Source: an uncultured bacterium (GTDB lineage Bacteria; Cloacimonadota; Cloacimonadia; Cloacimonadales; Cloacimonadaceae). Taken from it: a DNA stretch of 24,411 nt. Within the stretch, counting starts at the first letter, position 1. Each line of letters begins with the position of its first letter. The DNA is taken from positions 1-24,411 of the forward strand of contig CALDSN010000144.1 of assembly GCA_937924555.1 (NCBI GenBank). The letters are read 5' to 3'. Of this stretch, positions 14,916 through 22,979 are shown piece by piece. The notes beneath the pieces were generated by a model. It searched no databases. It was not told the DNA's origin and saw only the letters and a list, made by a program, of their open reading frames with translations. The position numbers were made by a program, and so were the translations under genes.

Positions 14916-17444
14916 TTATTTTAGTAGAATTGTTTTAGCTGATGCAATGATATTCTTGCCATCATGAAACCTGAGGACATAGATACCATTAGCACAGAAT
15001 TGACCATTGAAGTCTCTAGCGTCCCAAGCGTAATCTCGCTTCCGCGAGTCCTGAATAGGTATTGACTGCACTCTCTGACCTTTTATGTTGTAAACACTTA
15101 GACTTAGGTTATCACTCACCTTAGGAGGTATGGATAGCGAAACATGCAGTTTGCCATGGAAGGGATTGGGATAGCAAGACATTGCTGGTATAGTCTGAGG
15201 GGTTATCCCATCTTCAGTAGAACTTGGATATGAAGTGGCAAAAAGCTTAAGATTATCTATATAAATTCCATCTGCATTTCCTGTCTCATTGCTTACCAAA
15301 ACGAAACGAAGATATATCGGATTGCCACTCAGATTGTTCAGATTGTATGAATAATGTTGCCATCCCGAAAAACCGCTAAATGAAGCCAATGACCGCCAGG
15401 TTGTACCATTGGTTGAATAGGCCAGGAGGCAATAATCTCCGTCTAAAGCAATGTCATATTTGGCATAAAACTGAAGATTAACGTTAATCGCACCATTGAG
15501 GTTAATTATCTGGCTGGTTCTACATGTTCTGGTTTGGTTATTGCCATAGTTGCCTATGGGACTGTCAGTCAAACTGCCATTGCCTGAGTAGGCATCACCA
15601 CTCGCACCCCACGAACCTTGCACAGACCAAGCCGTAACTCCATTCTCAAAATCATCTGCAAAGATTGTATTTGAGCTTAATATGAAAGTTCTACTGTCTC
15701 CGGTGATGTTCTCCAATCGCTCCAACGTTTCGTAACCAGTGCATGAAATAATAATACGGTATGCTCCGGGAAGAAAACCTGGAATTACGATGCCACCTTC
15801 TGTATCAGTAGTGTAATCAACATTACTATCAAGAAATTGAAGAACCGCCCCAGAGATACTATTTCCAAAATGATCATTCACCTGAACATGCAGTGAAACG
15901 GACTCAACAGGCAGCAAAGCCACATCACTAATAGTCTGTTGGGTACTTGATATAGAGACAGGGAATTGTTCCATGCCATATCCGGGACAGATATATTTGA
16001 TAGTGTAGTTCCCTTCTGGTAAGAGGCGATAATAGGAACCAAATTGAGCATCACTATAGTATTGACTGAGCTTAAGAGGATTATCATCCATCCCAACAAC
16101 ATGAACCATTGCCCGTAGGGGTAATCCAGTTATGGCATCAGTGATATGACCTTTCAAAATGCGGTTATTCTTTCTATCTAACAATTTCATTGCAGCAGTC
16201 ACATTGTTCTGAACTATCTCCGGTACATCTTCTGCAGGAGGGATGAATTCATCAGCCATCTCAATAGTATAAGCAAAAATCCCCCTCTCTCCATATGCCC
16301 AATCATCCAAAGTTCCATTTGCCGGATAAAGAGCATAAGCTGGCATCGCTGTGTAATTACCAGAGCTGTTAATCTTTGGTAACAAAGCAGCCATTGAATT
16401 CGCCAAAGCTTGCAATTCGGTGTTGTCTGGAGAAAGCACTCCTTGCATGTAGCCATAAGGGAACAAAACATACTGACCATAAGTGTGATAGCTTATCCCA
16501 GCCACAAAGTTACGCGATAACAGTAAATTTCTCACCGCTTGAACCTCAGGTTCCGAAAATGCTTCTACTCCTCTATAAGTAGGCATATTGGGGTCATCAC
16601 TAGCACTTAAATAACCCCTTTCATAACCATAGTTGCGGTTTAGATCAACGCCATCATCACCATAGCCCCATTCATCCAAGTTAATCTGGGAATTGAGATT
16701 GTTATCTCTTATATTCTTCCGCCACCACACATCGGTTTGATCTATAACTAACTTGTGCCCATCGGGGTTAACCAAGGGTACAAACCATATCTCGGATGAA
16801 TTTAACCTTTCCGTGATTGTGTTGTCGATGCCATAACCCTCTACAAGAAAGGTTAAAATGCCCATAACTGTTTCCATGCTAATCGGCTCTCGGGCATGGT
16901 GCTCTCCCAAGAAATAGAAAGCTGGCTCATCCTCACTCAATGAGACATTGTTGGAAAGCTTAACTGCCCAAATTTGGTGGTTAAACCCATGATAGCTGCC
17001 GATGTTGCTAGCGGCATAGGTATTCCCCCAAGTATTCCCCAAGGAAACCAATTGAACAAGATTGGGATAATTAGCCTGGAGTAACAATAACTCGTCCAAC
17101 ATTGTCTGATAGTCGCGATAACCAGGAATGTCTTTTGTAGCTGAGCATAGATTGGTTTTTAACTGAGACTCTGTCTGTGTTACCCGAATATCTGGAAAAT
17201 CCTGTTGTAAGGCCTGAAACTTTCCAAGATCCAGTAAGAGATCAAGATATTCTCCTGGAGAATAGGCACAGATATCGTAACCCAAAAACGTAAAAGTATC
17301 AAAGGCAGAAGCAGGAGGAGTATCGATTCTTGCCACGAAATGCTCATGTGGATCGATAGTGATCAATTGAGACACATCACATTTAGCATGGAGAACAAAA
17401 ATCGAAATACTAAGGACAATAATTATGAGGATAAGACGCTGCAT
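14916..17444 (-). CDS. Secreted M14 zinc carboxypeptidase with accessory beta domains and sorting domain
   Basis: An 842-residue exported metallopeptidase. The signal peptide is MQRLILIIIVLSISIFVLHA. The M14 domain spans about 108-425 with every key residue: zinc ligands H183 and E186 (HHAREP) and H320 (GISYH), the substrate-binding Asn-Arg pair N269-R270 (DLNRNYG), and general base E395 (AYTIEM). It should remove C-terminal residues from peptides; specificity cannot be read from the sequence. Two carboxypeptidase-regulatory-like beta domains follow (about 428-512 and 515-590), then a jelly-roll carbohydrate-binding/MAM-like domain (about 596-740, DDFENG to DGIYIDNLKLF). A FlgD-like sorting domain ends the protein (755-842: YPNPF, YNIKGQ, NGIYVLRF). 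SD AGGAG is 6 bases before the ATG. potA starts 15 bp downstream. Upstream lies a hairpin that may control it. Confidence 0.93.
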   Translation of the reverse strand: MQRLILIIIVLSISIFVLHAKCDVSQLITIDPHEHFVARIDTPPASAFDTFTFLGYDICAYSPGEYLDLLLDLGKFQALQQDFPDIRVTQTESQLKTNLCSATKDIPGYRDYQTMLDELLLLQANYPNLVQLVSLGNTWGNTYAASNIGSYHGFNHQIWAVKLSNNVSLSEDEPAFYFLGEHHAREPISMETVMGILTFLVEGYGIDNTITERLNSSEIWFVPLVNPDGHKLVIDQTDVWWRKNIRDNNLNSQINLDEWGYGDDGVDLNRNYGYERGYLSASDDPNMPTYRGVEAFSEPEVQAVRNLLLSRNFVAGISYHTYGQYVLFPYGYMQGVLSPDNTELQALANSMAALLPKINSSGNYTAMPAYALYPANGTLDDWAYGERGIFAYTIEMADEFIPPAEDVPEIVQNNVTAAMKLLDRKNNRILKGHITDAITGLPLRAMVHVVGMDDNPLKLSQYYSDAQFGSYYRLLPEGNYTIKYICPGYGMEQFPVSISSTQQTISDVALLPVESVSLHVQVNDHFGNSISGAVLQFLDSNVDYTTDTEGGIVIPGFLPGAYRIIISCTGYETLERLENITGDSRTFILSSNTIFADDFENGVTAWSVQGSWGASGDAYSGNGSLTDSPIGNYGNNQTRTCRTSQIINLNGAINVNLQFYAKYDIALDGDYCLLAYSTNGTTWRSLASFSGFSGWQHYSYNLNNLSGNPIYLRFVLVSNETGNADGIYIDNLKLFATSYPSSTEDGITPQTIPAMSCYPNPFHGKLHVSLSIPPKVSDNLSLSVYNIKGQRVQSIPIQDSRKRDYAWDARDFNGQFCANGIYVLRFHDGKNIIASAKTILLK

Positions 17445-17467
17445 TGCAAACTCCTATATTTATCCGT

Positions 17468-17507
17468 AAAAAAATACAGTGGGGAATGCCGGGCGGCATC
17501 CCCACTG
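17468..17507 (-). terminator. Rho-independent terminator or leader attenuator
   Basis: On the minus strand CAGTGGGGATGCC (17507-17495), loop GCCC and GGCATTCCCCACTG (17490-17477) form a 13-bp GC-rich stem with one bulged base, followed by TA and seven T (17474-17468). This is a classic intrinsic terminator. It lies 120 bp past the deiminase stop and only 24 bp before the carboxypeptidase start. It is also downstream of a candidate promoter, so it may act inside the carboxypeptidase leader rather than only ending the deiminase transcript. Confidence 0.85.
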
Positions 17508-17553
17508 CTCGGAGGGCATTCTATGTAGGGTCTGTAGGCTGAGTACATGAATA

Positions 17554-17575
17554 CAGACTTCCCGTTTTGTGTCAA
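17554..17575 (-). promoter_or_regulatory. Candidate promoter for the carboxypeptidase-pot unit
   Basis: TTGACA on the minus strand at 17575-17570 is followed after 16 bp by TATTCA ending just below the lower limit given here, at 17553-17548. Transcription would start near 17540, leaving a leader of about 95 bases that contains the terminator-like hairpin at 17507-17468. The -35 is perfect; the -10 and spacer are only fair. Confidence 0.4.
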
Positions 17576-17629
17576 GAACAAATTACAGATATTTTTCACG
17601 ATTCCCAGTTGAAAGGATGCCACAAGAGC

Positions 17630-19645
17630 TTATTTACACAGAAGCAGCTTGCGTTTATAGCTCTTGTCACCCATCTGAATTTGCACGAAATAAATCCCAC
17701 TTGTGGATTTCCGTCCACTTGTATCCAATCCATCCCAAGTTAACTCCTGCATTCCCTTAGCTCCGGAATATGAATGATGTTCATAAATCTGCTGACCCCG
17801 GATGTTGAATATTTTCCATGTTATTGGCGATACCTGATCTACTGATATTTCTATCTTGAGCTCGTTATTCGAATTTGTGTGATACGGATTGGGGTAAACA
17901 CTTATGTAAGGTTGTTCAGGAACTGGAGTTAGACTTTCAAAGAGGCTTACGGGATCAATTGATACTTCCCACCAAGTTGTTTCACTCGGTAGAACAGTTG
18001 TATTGGGCGGATTTGAGCCATCTGTTGCTACGATACTGTAGTACAAATGATTTGTATTAGCAGGAAAATCATGATATAAATGGTAATTGTAGAAGCCCAT
18101 ACCCATATCTTCCATATTTACCTCAGATACTTCCTGAGTATCTGTGTAAAAACGAAGCATTACGCTAGCAACACTGTTGTTATCTGATACACTAGCAACA
18201 AATGATGTATATTCATCAATCAGGTTGATTGAAGTAAGTGGAGTATGCTGAATTACAGGCGCTTGCACATCCCTCTCGATAACGAAAAGATGAGGTTCAC
18301 GTGCAGCAAACACCGGATGATCGGTGCTTCTCCCGGAGTAATCAGCAGCATGAATGAAGTATCTAATAGTATCACCCGGAGCATAGTCCGTCAACATTGT
18401 AGTGTAATTTGTTCCCCAAGTATTAACCAGATATGATCGCTGCCAAACCCCTGAATTTATCTTGTAGCATACGAACAAAGAGTCTGTATATACACTTTGT
18501 CCGCTGTGTGGGGTAACCACAGCATTGAAATCTAAAGTCCCGCTTGGGGAGACATATCCAAACCTCGGTTGATGTGCAATGTGCAACATGTTTTTATCTG
18601 GTATCTCATGTGTGCGGCAGTGCAGAGCGTCTGTGGATTCCCAAGGGGTGGATGATGATCCTGTTACACCAATGACCTCATACCCCGGCATGGCATCACG
18701 GTAAACCTGCAAGGCAGGGGCATCAAAACTTGTGCCCATGATCGGCACAAACACCTTCTTATTCAAGATAAGTGAATTAGTATATGGCTGATTGGAAGGG
18801 GTATTCACTCTGTACACCTTATAGGGATAACCCCAGGCGCAATTAAGATTAGCAAAGTAGTTAGCAGTTGCCTCGATTGCGCTGTATTGCGCATGACTGG
18901 CCGGAACGCTGCGAATCAGCACTTTATCTGGGGCAAGAAACTTCCCCCAGCAATCAATGTGGTCGATATATGTATTGTTGGGATCCTGCAAAACATGGTA
19001 GTTACTAATCCCCAAATAGTTGAGCATTTTATTGTTCACATTTGTCTGGTTATTGCCATTCTCGGAGTATGCAATGGTGGTTTGAGCAGCAGTATTGATG
19101 CCGTCTGTCATATAGTTACCACCTGTCTGTTGAATATTCATTCCATAGTAGTTCAAGCCGTACTGAGTAGCAAAAACCTGAGGGATAAGATTATCGTTGG
19201 GGCGGGGACGGTTATATACAAAATCCACCAATCCATACTCACCATTCCCATCAAAAATGAACCATGGCCCAAAATCTCTTGTCCAATAAGAGTCTGAGGC
19301 GGCATTCAAGTATTCAATGTTTGCCATATTTGCTCCGGCATTCTGAAATGCGCTGTTTGCTGCACTTTGTTGGCTACTGGTGACAATGCAGATCACTTTG
19401 GCTGTGTTGGAAAGCTGCGTCACAAAGGACACGGGAAAGCCTAATGGGTATCTTATCAGCACATGGGAAGCAGGTTCAAATTCAGCCACCGGGCGAACAG
19501 GGCCCACCGGGGGATTCGTTTCCGTGAAGCGGGTTGTTGTATTAAGTGCATCTGATGGTAATACTGCATGCGCAAGAAGGGTATAGGACGATAACAGCAT
19601 CAGGCAGCTCAGCAGCAAGATACGTAAAGATGGGGACAATTTCAT
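17630..19645 (-). CDS. Secreted PPAD-like peptidylarginine deiminase with sorting domain
   Basis: A 671-residue exported enzyme of the agmatine deiminase/PPAD family (PAD_porph), converting an arginine guanidino group to citrulline plus ammonia. The signal peptide is at 1-27. The catalytic domain is about 45-360: W121 and D124 (YWTRDFGPW), H229 and D231 (DHIDCW), N290 (YTNSL) and nucleophile C343 (LHCRTHE). These align with P. gingivalis PPAD W127, D130, H236, D238, N297 and C351, as recalled, with a steady offset of 6-8. R146 and R148 (YNRPRPND) fall on PPAD R152/R154, which bind the free carboxylate of C-terminal Arg; this favours peptidyl-arginine over agmatine. Two Ig-like domains follow (about 360-570), then a FlgD-like sorting domain (581-671: YPNPY, FNIRGQ, WDGLD, SGIYFVQI). 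SD GGAGAG precedes the ATG. A secreted agmatine deiminase is the main alternative. Confidence 0.88.
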   Translation of the reverse strand: MKLSPSLRILLLSCLMLLSSYTLLAHAVLPSDALNTTTRFTETNPPVGPVRPVAEFEPASHVLIRYPLGFPVSFVTQLSNTAKVICIVTSSQQSAANSAFQNAGANMANIEYLNAASDSYWTRDFGPWFIFDGNGEYGLVDFVYNRPRPNDNLIPQVFATQYGLNYYGMNIQQTGGNYMTDGINTAAQTTIAYSENGNNQTNVNNKMLNYLGISNYHVLQDPNNTYIDHIDCWGKFLAPDKVLIRSVPASHAQYSAIEATANYFANLNCAWGYPYKVYRVNTPSNQPYTNSLILNKKVFVPIMGTSFDAPALQVYRDAMPGYEVIGVTGSSSTPWESTDALHCRTHEIPDKNMLHIAHQPRFGYVSPSGTLDFNAVVTPHSGQSVYTDSLFVCYKINSGVWQRSYLVNTWGTNYTTMLTDYAPGDTIRYFIHAADYSGRSTDHPVFAAREPHLFVIERDVQAPVIQHTPLTSINLIDEYTSFVASVSDNNSVASVMLRFYTDTQEVSEVNMEDMGMGFYNYHLYHDFPANTNHLYYSIVATDGSNPPNTTVLPSETTWWEVSIDPVSLFESLTPVPEQPYISVYPNPYHTNSNNELKIEISVDQVSPITWKIFNIRGQQIYEHHSYSGAKGMQELTWDGLDTSGRKSTSGIYFVQIQMGDKSYKRKLLLCK

Positions 19646-19810
19646 TTCTATCTCTCCAGTTTGGAATTACAATATTGGATTATGTTCCATACAATTTTCG
19701 TGCCGATTGAAGAGATAAATATGATTAAGACGGATATCCTGCCTCAACCGGACGAATTACTCATTTGTATCACTCCACAAACCCTATCATTGGCAGGAGT
19801 TGTGTATTCT

Positions 19811-20500
19811 TCAGATACCTTTTGCTATCAGTTGCTCCCAAGGTTTCTTAAGGGTGTAGCTCATCACTTCGCGTTTCTTTCCTGCAATGCCATCCGGAAT
19901 TGCTTTGGCATGCTCGTCCAGAACCAAATACGTCCCAAACGCTGCATTACTCAGCCTCGCCGCTTCTTCTACCAGAGATATGCCCTCAGACACGATGATT
20001 TCGTTAGTATCCTGCATCAAGTTCGTGTTGCAGATGTATTCTGTTATCTTAAGCTTAGAAGTAAACTCCAAATGTTCTTTCATCGTATTTATCTCTGCCA
20101 CTGTCGTAGTAAAGGGACGCAGGGTGTTTACTACAAACTGCATGCGATATCCTCTTGCGCATATCACATCCACAAATCTGCCCAAAGTACGGCAGCCGGC
20201 AGGATCTCCCCCGACGTCGAGAATAACGGTTTTGTTATAATTCTCGATAGCACCTTTTATTCTGGGAGAAATCATCGGTAAATCCGCATGTCTGAATTCA
20301 CCCTCGGGGGCAATCACGTCTATACCCAGTTTAGCAAAATCCTCTCTGACATCGCGTGAACGAAAGTAAGGATTTACCACATCCATATCGGCAAGCACCA
20401 CATCCTCACCTGCATCTTTCAGTTTCCTAGCCAAGTGAATAGCATACTCGCTCTTTCCACTTCCATAAGCTCCGATAATGATATATAGTTCACTTGTCAT
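19811..20500 (-). CDS. P-loop ATP-binding protein, MinD/ParA (SIMIBI)-like, function unknown
   Basis: A 229-residue soluble protein with Walker A GAYGSGKS (10-17). The signature DMDVVNPYFRSRD (38-50) resembles the switch region of MinD/ParA/CobB-type ATPases, and TVILDVGGDP (91-100) resembles a Walker B strand. The canonical deviant Walker Lys of MinD (KGG) is not seen, so it is closer to general CobQ/CobB-like NTPases. No substrate-binding domain is recognised and I assign no function. Its ATG overlaps the stop of the HAD hydrolase gene (ATGA), implying translational coupling. The deiminase gene lies upstream on the map but downstream in transcription, about 165 bp away. Confidence 0.82.
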   Translation of the reverse strand: MTSELYIIIGAYGSGKSEYAIHLARKLKDAGEDVVLADMDVVNPYFRSRDVREDFAKLGIDVIAPEGEFRHADLPMISPRIKGAIENYNKTVILDVGGDPAGCRTLGRFVDVICARGYRMQFVVNTLRPFTTTVAEINTMKEHLEFTSKLKITEYICNTNLMQDTNEIIVSEGISLVEEAARLSNAAFGTYLVLDEHAKAIPDGIAGKKREVMSYTLKKPWEQLIAKGI

Positions 20501-21162
20501 GCTAATAACTCCTTCAGATGCTGTCTAATCTCAGCATAATTCTCGCCCACAAAATCCGCTTCTCTAACAATCTGCACCCATTGTGGAGCTGAATCTTCAT
20601 CTCGAATTGCAATGGCATACATCCCAGCTGCTTTGGCAGCGCGCACTCCCATTAATGTGTCTTCGATAACAATACAATGCTCCGGTTCCACTCCAAGTTG
20701 CTTGGCGGCTTTAAGAAAGATATCCGGGAATGGTTTTCCTAACATATCGTGCGTACCAGTCACAATTGTAGTAAAGTATTGGTAGAGGTCATGTTGAGAT
20801 AATGCCATCGAGGCAAGATCGTCATGATTACTGGTTCCTATAGCAAGGGGCAAGCCCAAAGTCCTAAGAAGTTGGATTGTGTCTCTGGCACCTTCTTTCA
20901 GTGCGACATCATGCTCGTAGTGCCATTTGACAGCAGCAGTCCACTGCTCCATAATCTCTTCTACAGATTCGGATAAGCCGAATCGATCCTTGAAATACTT
21001 GGCAGTTTGGTTATAACTGTTACCCTGTGGCATGTTATCAAATAAATCTGCTGGTACGGGGATTCCTCGGGAGCCAAGAAAATCCATATCCACCTGTCTC
21101 CAGATTCCCATGGAATCTATCAAGGTGCCGTCTAAGTCGAAAATGATTGCGTTATACTTCAT
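20497..21162 (-). CDS. HAD-superfamily phosphatase, beta-phosphoglucomutase/phosphoglycolate phosphatase-like
   Basis: A 221-residue cytoplasmic hydrolase of the subclass I HAD type. Motif I is FDLDGTLIDS (nucleophile D9, acid D11), motif II is IGTSN (T110), motif III is K143 in GKPFPD, and motif IV is VIEDT (E167, D168). A helical cap lies between residues 15 and 90. It removes phosphate from a small sugar phosphate or related metabolite; the substrate cannot be inferred. It starts 49 bp after the last tRNA of the array and has no clear Shine-Dalgarno before its ATG. It is coupled to the P-loop gene by a 4-bp overlap. Confidence 0.88.
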   Translation of the reverse strand: MKYNAIIFDLDGTLIDSMGIWRQVDMDFLGSRGIPVPADLFDNMPQGNSYNQTAKYFKDRFGLSESVEEIMEQWTAAVKWHYEHDVALKEGARDTIQLLRTLGLPLAIGTSNHDDLASMALSQHDLYQYFTTIVTGTHDMLGKPFPDIFLKAAKQLGVEPEHCIVIEDTLMGVRAAKAAGMYAIAIRDEDSAPQWVQIVREADFVGENYAEIRQHLKELLA

Positions 21163-21211
21163 ATGCAGTAGCAGGAATTTGAGGATGCCAAAAAAGTCAA
21201 TAGCAAAAAAA

Positions 21212-21286
<75 letters not shown>

Positions 21287-21287
21287 T

Positions 21288-21374
21288 TGGTACCAGAGGC
21301 CGGAATCGAACCGGCACGGGCTTGCACCCGAGGGATTTTAAGTCCCTTGTGTCTACCTGTTCCACCACTCCGGC
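21288..21374 (-). tRNA. tRNA-Leu (TAA)
   Basis: A class II tRNA of 87 bases with encoded CCA. The acceptor GCCGGAG pairs with CTCTGGT (two wobbles). The anticodon arm AGGGA-CTTAAAA-TCCCT gives TAA, and a long variable arm (CGGGTGCAAGCCCG) marks Leu. The T arm is GCCGGTTCGATTCCGGC. It is separated from the downstream Gly gene by one base, so the array must be processed from one transcript. Confidence 0.96.
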
Positions 21375-21384
21375 ACGAGTTATT

Positions 21385-21458
<74 letters not shown>

Positions 21459-21466
21459 GAAAGAAC

Positions 21467-21541
<75 letters not shown>

Positions 21542-21552
21542 TTATGTGAAAC

Positions 21553-21594
21553 ATCATAGTTGATACAAGAAAAAAAGGCCGCCTATTCTGTCAA
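21553..21594 (-). promoter_or_regulatory. Possible promoter elements of the tRNA array
   Basis: The 53-bp gap before the array contains a perfect TTGACA at 21594-21589, a run of seven T next to GGCC, and TATGAT at 21558-21553. TATGAT is well placed to start transcription near 21546. TTGACA is too far from it (30 bp) for a standard promoter, and the hexamer 17 bp after TTGACA (TTCTTG) is poor. The elements are real but their pairing is uncertain. Confidence 0.35.
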
Positions 21595-22140
21595 TCAAAA
21601 AGTGTCCTGCTCGTTGAATACCTCTGCCATAAACCTATAGAGCACGCAATCAGAGTCATTATATGCTCCACTGTTTAATCCGGCTTTTCTACACACTTCC
21701 TGCTTGAATGTCGATGCGTCCCAGTTCCATTCCACTGCCACTTGGGGTAACAGTAATCCGCTGCCATAAGGATGTGAGATATATAGCCCATCTCTACCGA
21801 TAACAGGTTCCTCCCCTGCTGATAATGGGATCAACTCCCCAAGTACCGAGATTTCAATATTGATGCTCTCCAGTTCCCTTTTCTGCACCGGTGCAAAGCG
21901 TGGATCGCGAAATGCTGCTGCCTTTGCCATCTCCACCACACTGGCGGCAAGGCTTTTATATCCATGAATGTAGCCGATGCAACCCCGCAATTCATCTCCG
22001 CTACGCAAGCTAACAAACACGCCGAGTTTAACTGAAAAAGCTTTGTCATCCGGCATTACCAAGCGTTGCTGCTCAAATTGTGCAGTAATTGCCGCTCTCG
22101 CCAAGGATAGCAGTTCTTTCTTTTGCGACAAACTAAACAT
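21595..22140 (-). CDS. AMMECR1-family protein (AmmeMemoRadiSam component A)
   Basis: A 181-residue cytoplasmic AMMECR1-domain protein, full length for the family. The hallmark LRGCIGYI is at 51-58, followed by the conserved AAFRDPRF-type segment at about 75-83 and ISVLGEL (about 97-103). The domain is named from a human X-linked syndrome gene. In prokaryotes it is system protein A of the AmmeMemoRadiSam genome-context module, whose chemistry is unknown. SD GGGAGGAG is close to the ATG. It follows the Memo-family gene by 20 bp, which is the expected partner. The module's radical SAM enzyme is not in this window. The gene ends at the tRNA array leader. Confidence 0.9.
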   Translation of the reverse strand: MFSLSQKKELLSLARAAITAQFEQQRLVMPDDKAFSVKLGVFVSLRSGDELRGCIGYIHGYKSLAASVVEMAKAAAFRDPRFAPVQKRELESINIEISVLGELIPLSAGEEPVIGRDGLYISHPYGSGLLLPQVAVEWNWDASTFKQEVCRKAGLNSGAYNDSDCVLYRFMAEVFNEQDTF

Positions 22141-22160
22141 AACTCCTCCCTTTATAACAT

Positions 22161-22979
22161 CTATATATACATCCTTGCAGCCAGGTAGCCAACCACCCGG
22201 CTGTTATCTCCGGAAACCCTCCCTGAATGTGTGTAGCTCACCAGTTTAGCTTCTGGTGCCGAATATAGTTCCGCCATATATAGCAAAGTTAATATTGCCC
22301 CAATCCCGCAAGCTTCACAATCACCCTTCTGCACTGCATCCCATAACCTTTCCGGCTGCATTGCCAGCACTTCGGTGATAAGCTTGGTATCCAATCCCTC
22401 ACCTTTTTTGGCACTGTGATAGTGGGATAAATCGGTGGAGCAAATCACCAGCACTCTGCGGGAGGACTTGAACAAGGCATCATGCAGCAATCCTGCCAAG
22501 CGTTTTGCCACTGCGGGAATCTGGTTTCCAATCATGATAGGGAGAATCGAAACATGGGGAAAGAAGTAATTGATTAGAGGCAGTTGTATTTCCATGGAGT
22601 GCTCATTTTGGTGCAGGCTAAGAGAGATATCCTGATCCGCATGAGCAGCGAGTTTCTGATATAGCTCAGAATCCAACTTCAAAACTCCCAGCGGGTTGAC
22701 ATACTCCGTAAATGGTGATAAACTGAAATCAAAGTGATGCCCTTGGTGACTCGGATGGAGAATTACCACACTGTCGAAGTACTCGTGGCTTACACTATGC
22801 AAACCCAATGCAGCACACTGCCCCGAGTACATGTATCCCGCATGAGGCAGAATCAGCCCAAAGCTTCTTTGTTTGGGATCACCGGGTTCTGCATCTTTTG
22901 TCCAGTTTTCCACCTGCTTAACAACCTGCTCTTTAAATCTGGGATAGAAAGTTCCTGCATGTACCGCCTGTCTAATCAT
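22161..22979 (-). CDS. Memo-family protein (AmmeMemoRadiSam component B)
   Basis: A 272-residue Memo-like protein related to human MEMO1 and class III extradiol dioxygenases. It keeps the metal-site motifs: H46 in LPHAGYMYSG, the His-rich loop LHPSHQGHH (74-82), and C224 in CEACGIGAI, which match H49, H81 and C244 of MEMO1 as I recall them. STDLSHY (181-187) is also conserved. The N terminus RQAVHAGTFYP is the usual AmmeMemoRadiSam B start. Its function in bacteria is unresolved, but the retained ligands suggest a metal-dependent redox or ring-processing role. Its ATG overlaps the ChaN-like gene stop (ATGA), and AMMECR1 follows 20 bp later. Confidence 0.9.
   Translation of the reverse strand: MIRQAVHAGTFYPRFKEQVVKQVENWTKDAEPGDPKQRSFGLILPHAGYMYSGQCAALGLHSVSHEYFDSVVILHPSHQGHHFDFSLSPFTEYVNPLGVLKLDSELYQKLAAHADQDISLSLHQNEHSMEIQLPLINYFFPHVSILPIMIGNQIPAVAKRLAGLLHDALFKSSRRVLVICSTDLSHYHSAKKGEGLDTKLITEVLAMQPERLWDAVQKGDCEACGIGAILTLLYMAELYSAPEAKLVSYTHSGRVSGDNSRVVGYLAARMYI

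Noticed and set aside
19661..20281. A 206-codon plus-strand frame antisense to the P-loop gene
   Set aside because: The minus-strand protein has clear Walker motifs over the same DNA, while the plus-strand peptide shows no domain and starts in a gap without a ribosome binding site.
21571..21588. AGGCGGCC followed by seven T as a terminator after the AMMECR1 gene
   Set aside because: The only possible stem (AGGC with GCCT) leaves a one-base loop, so it cannot fold into a terminator hairpin.
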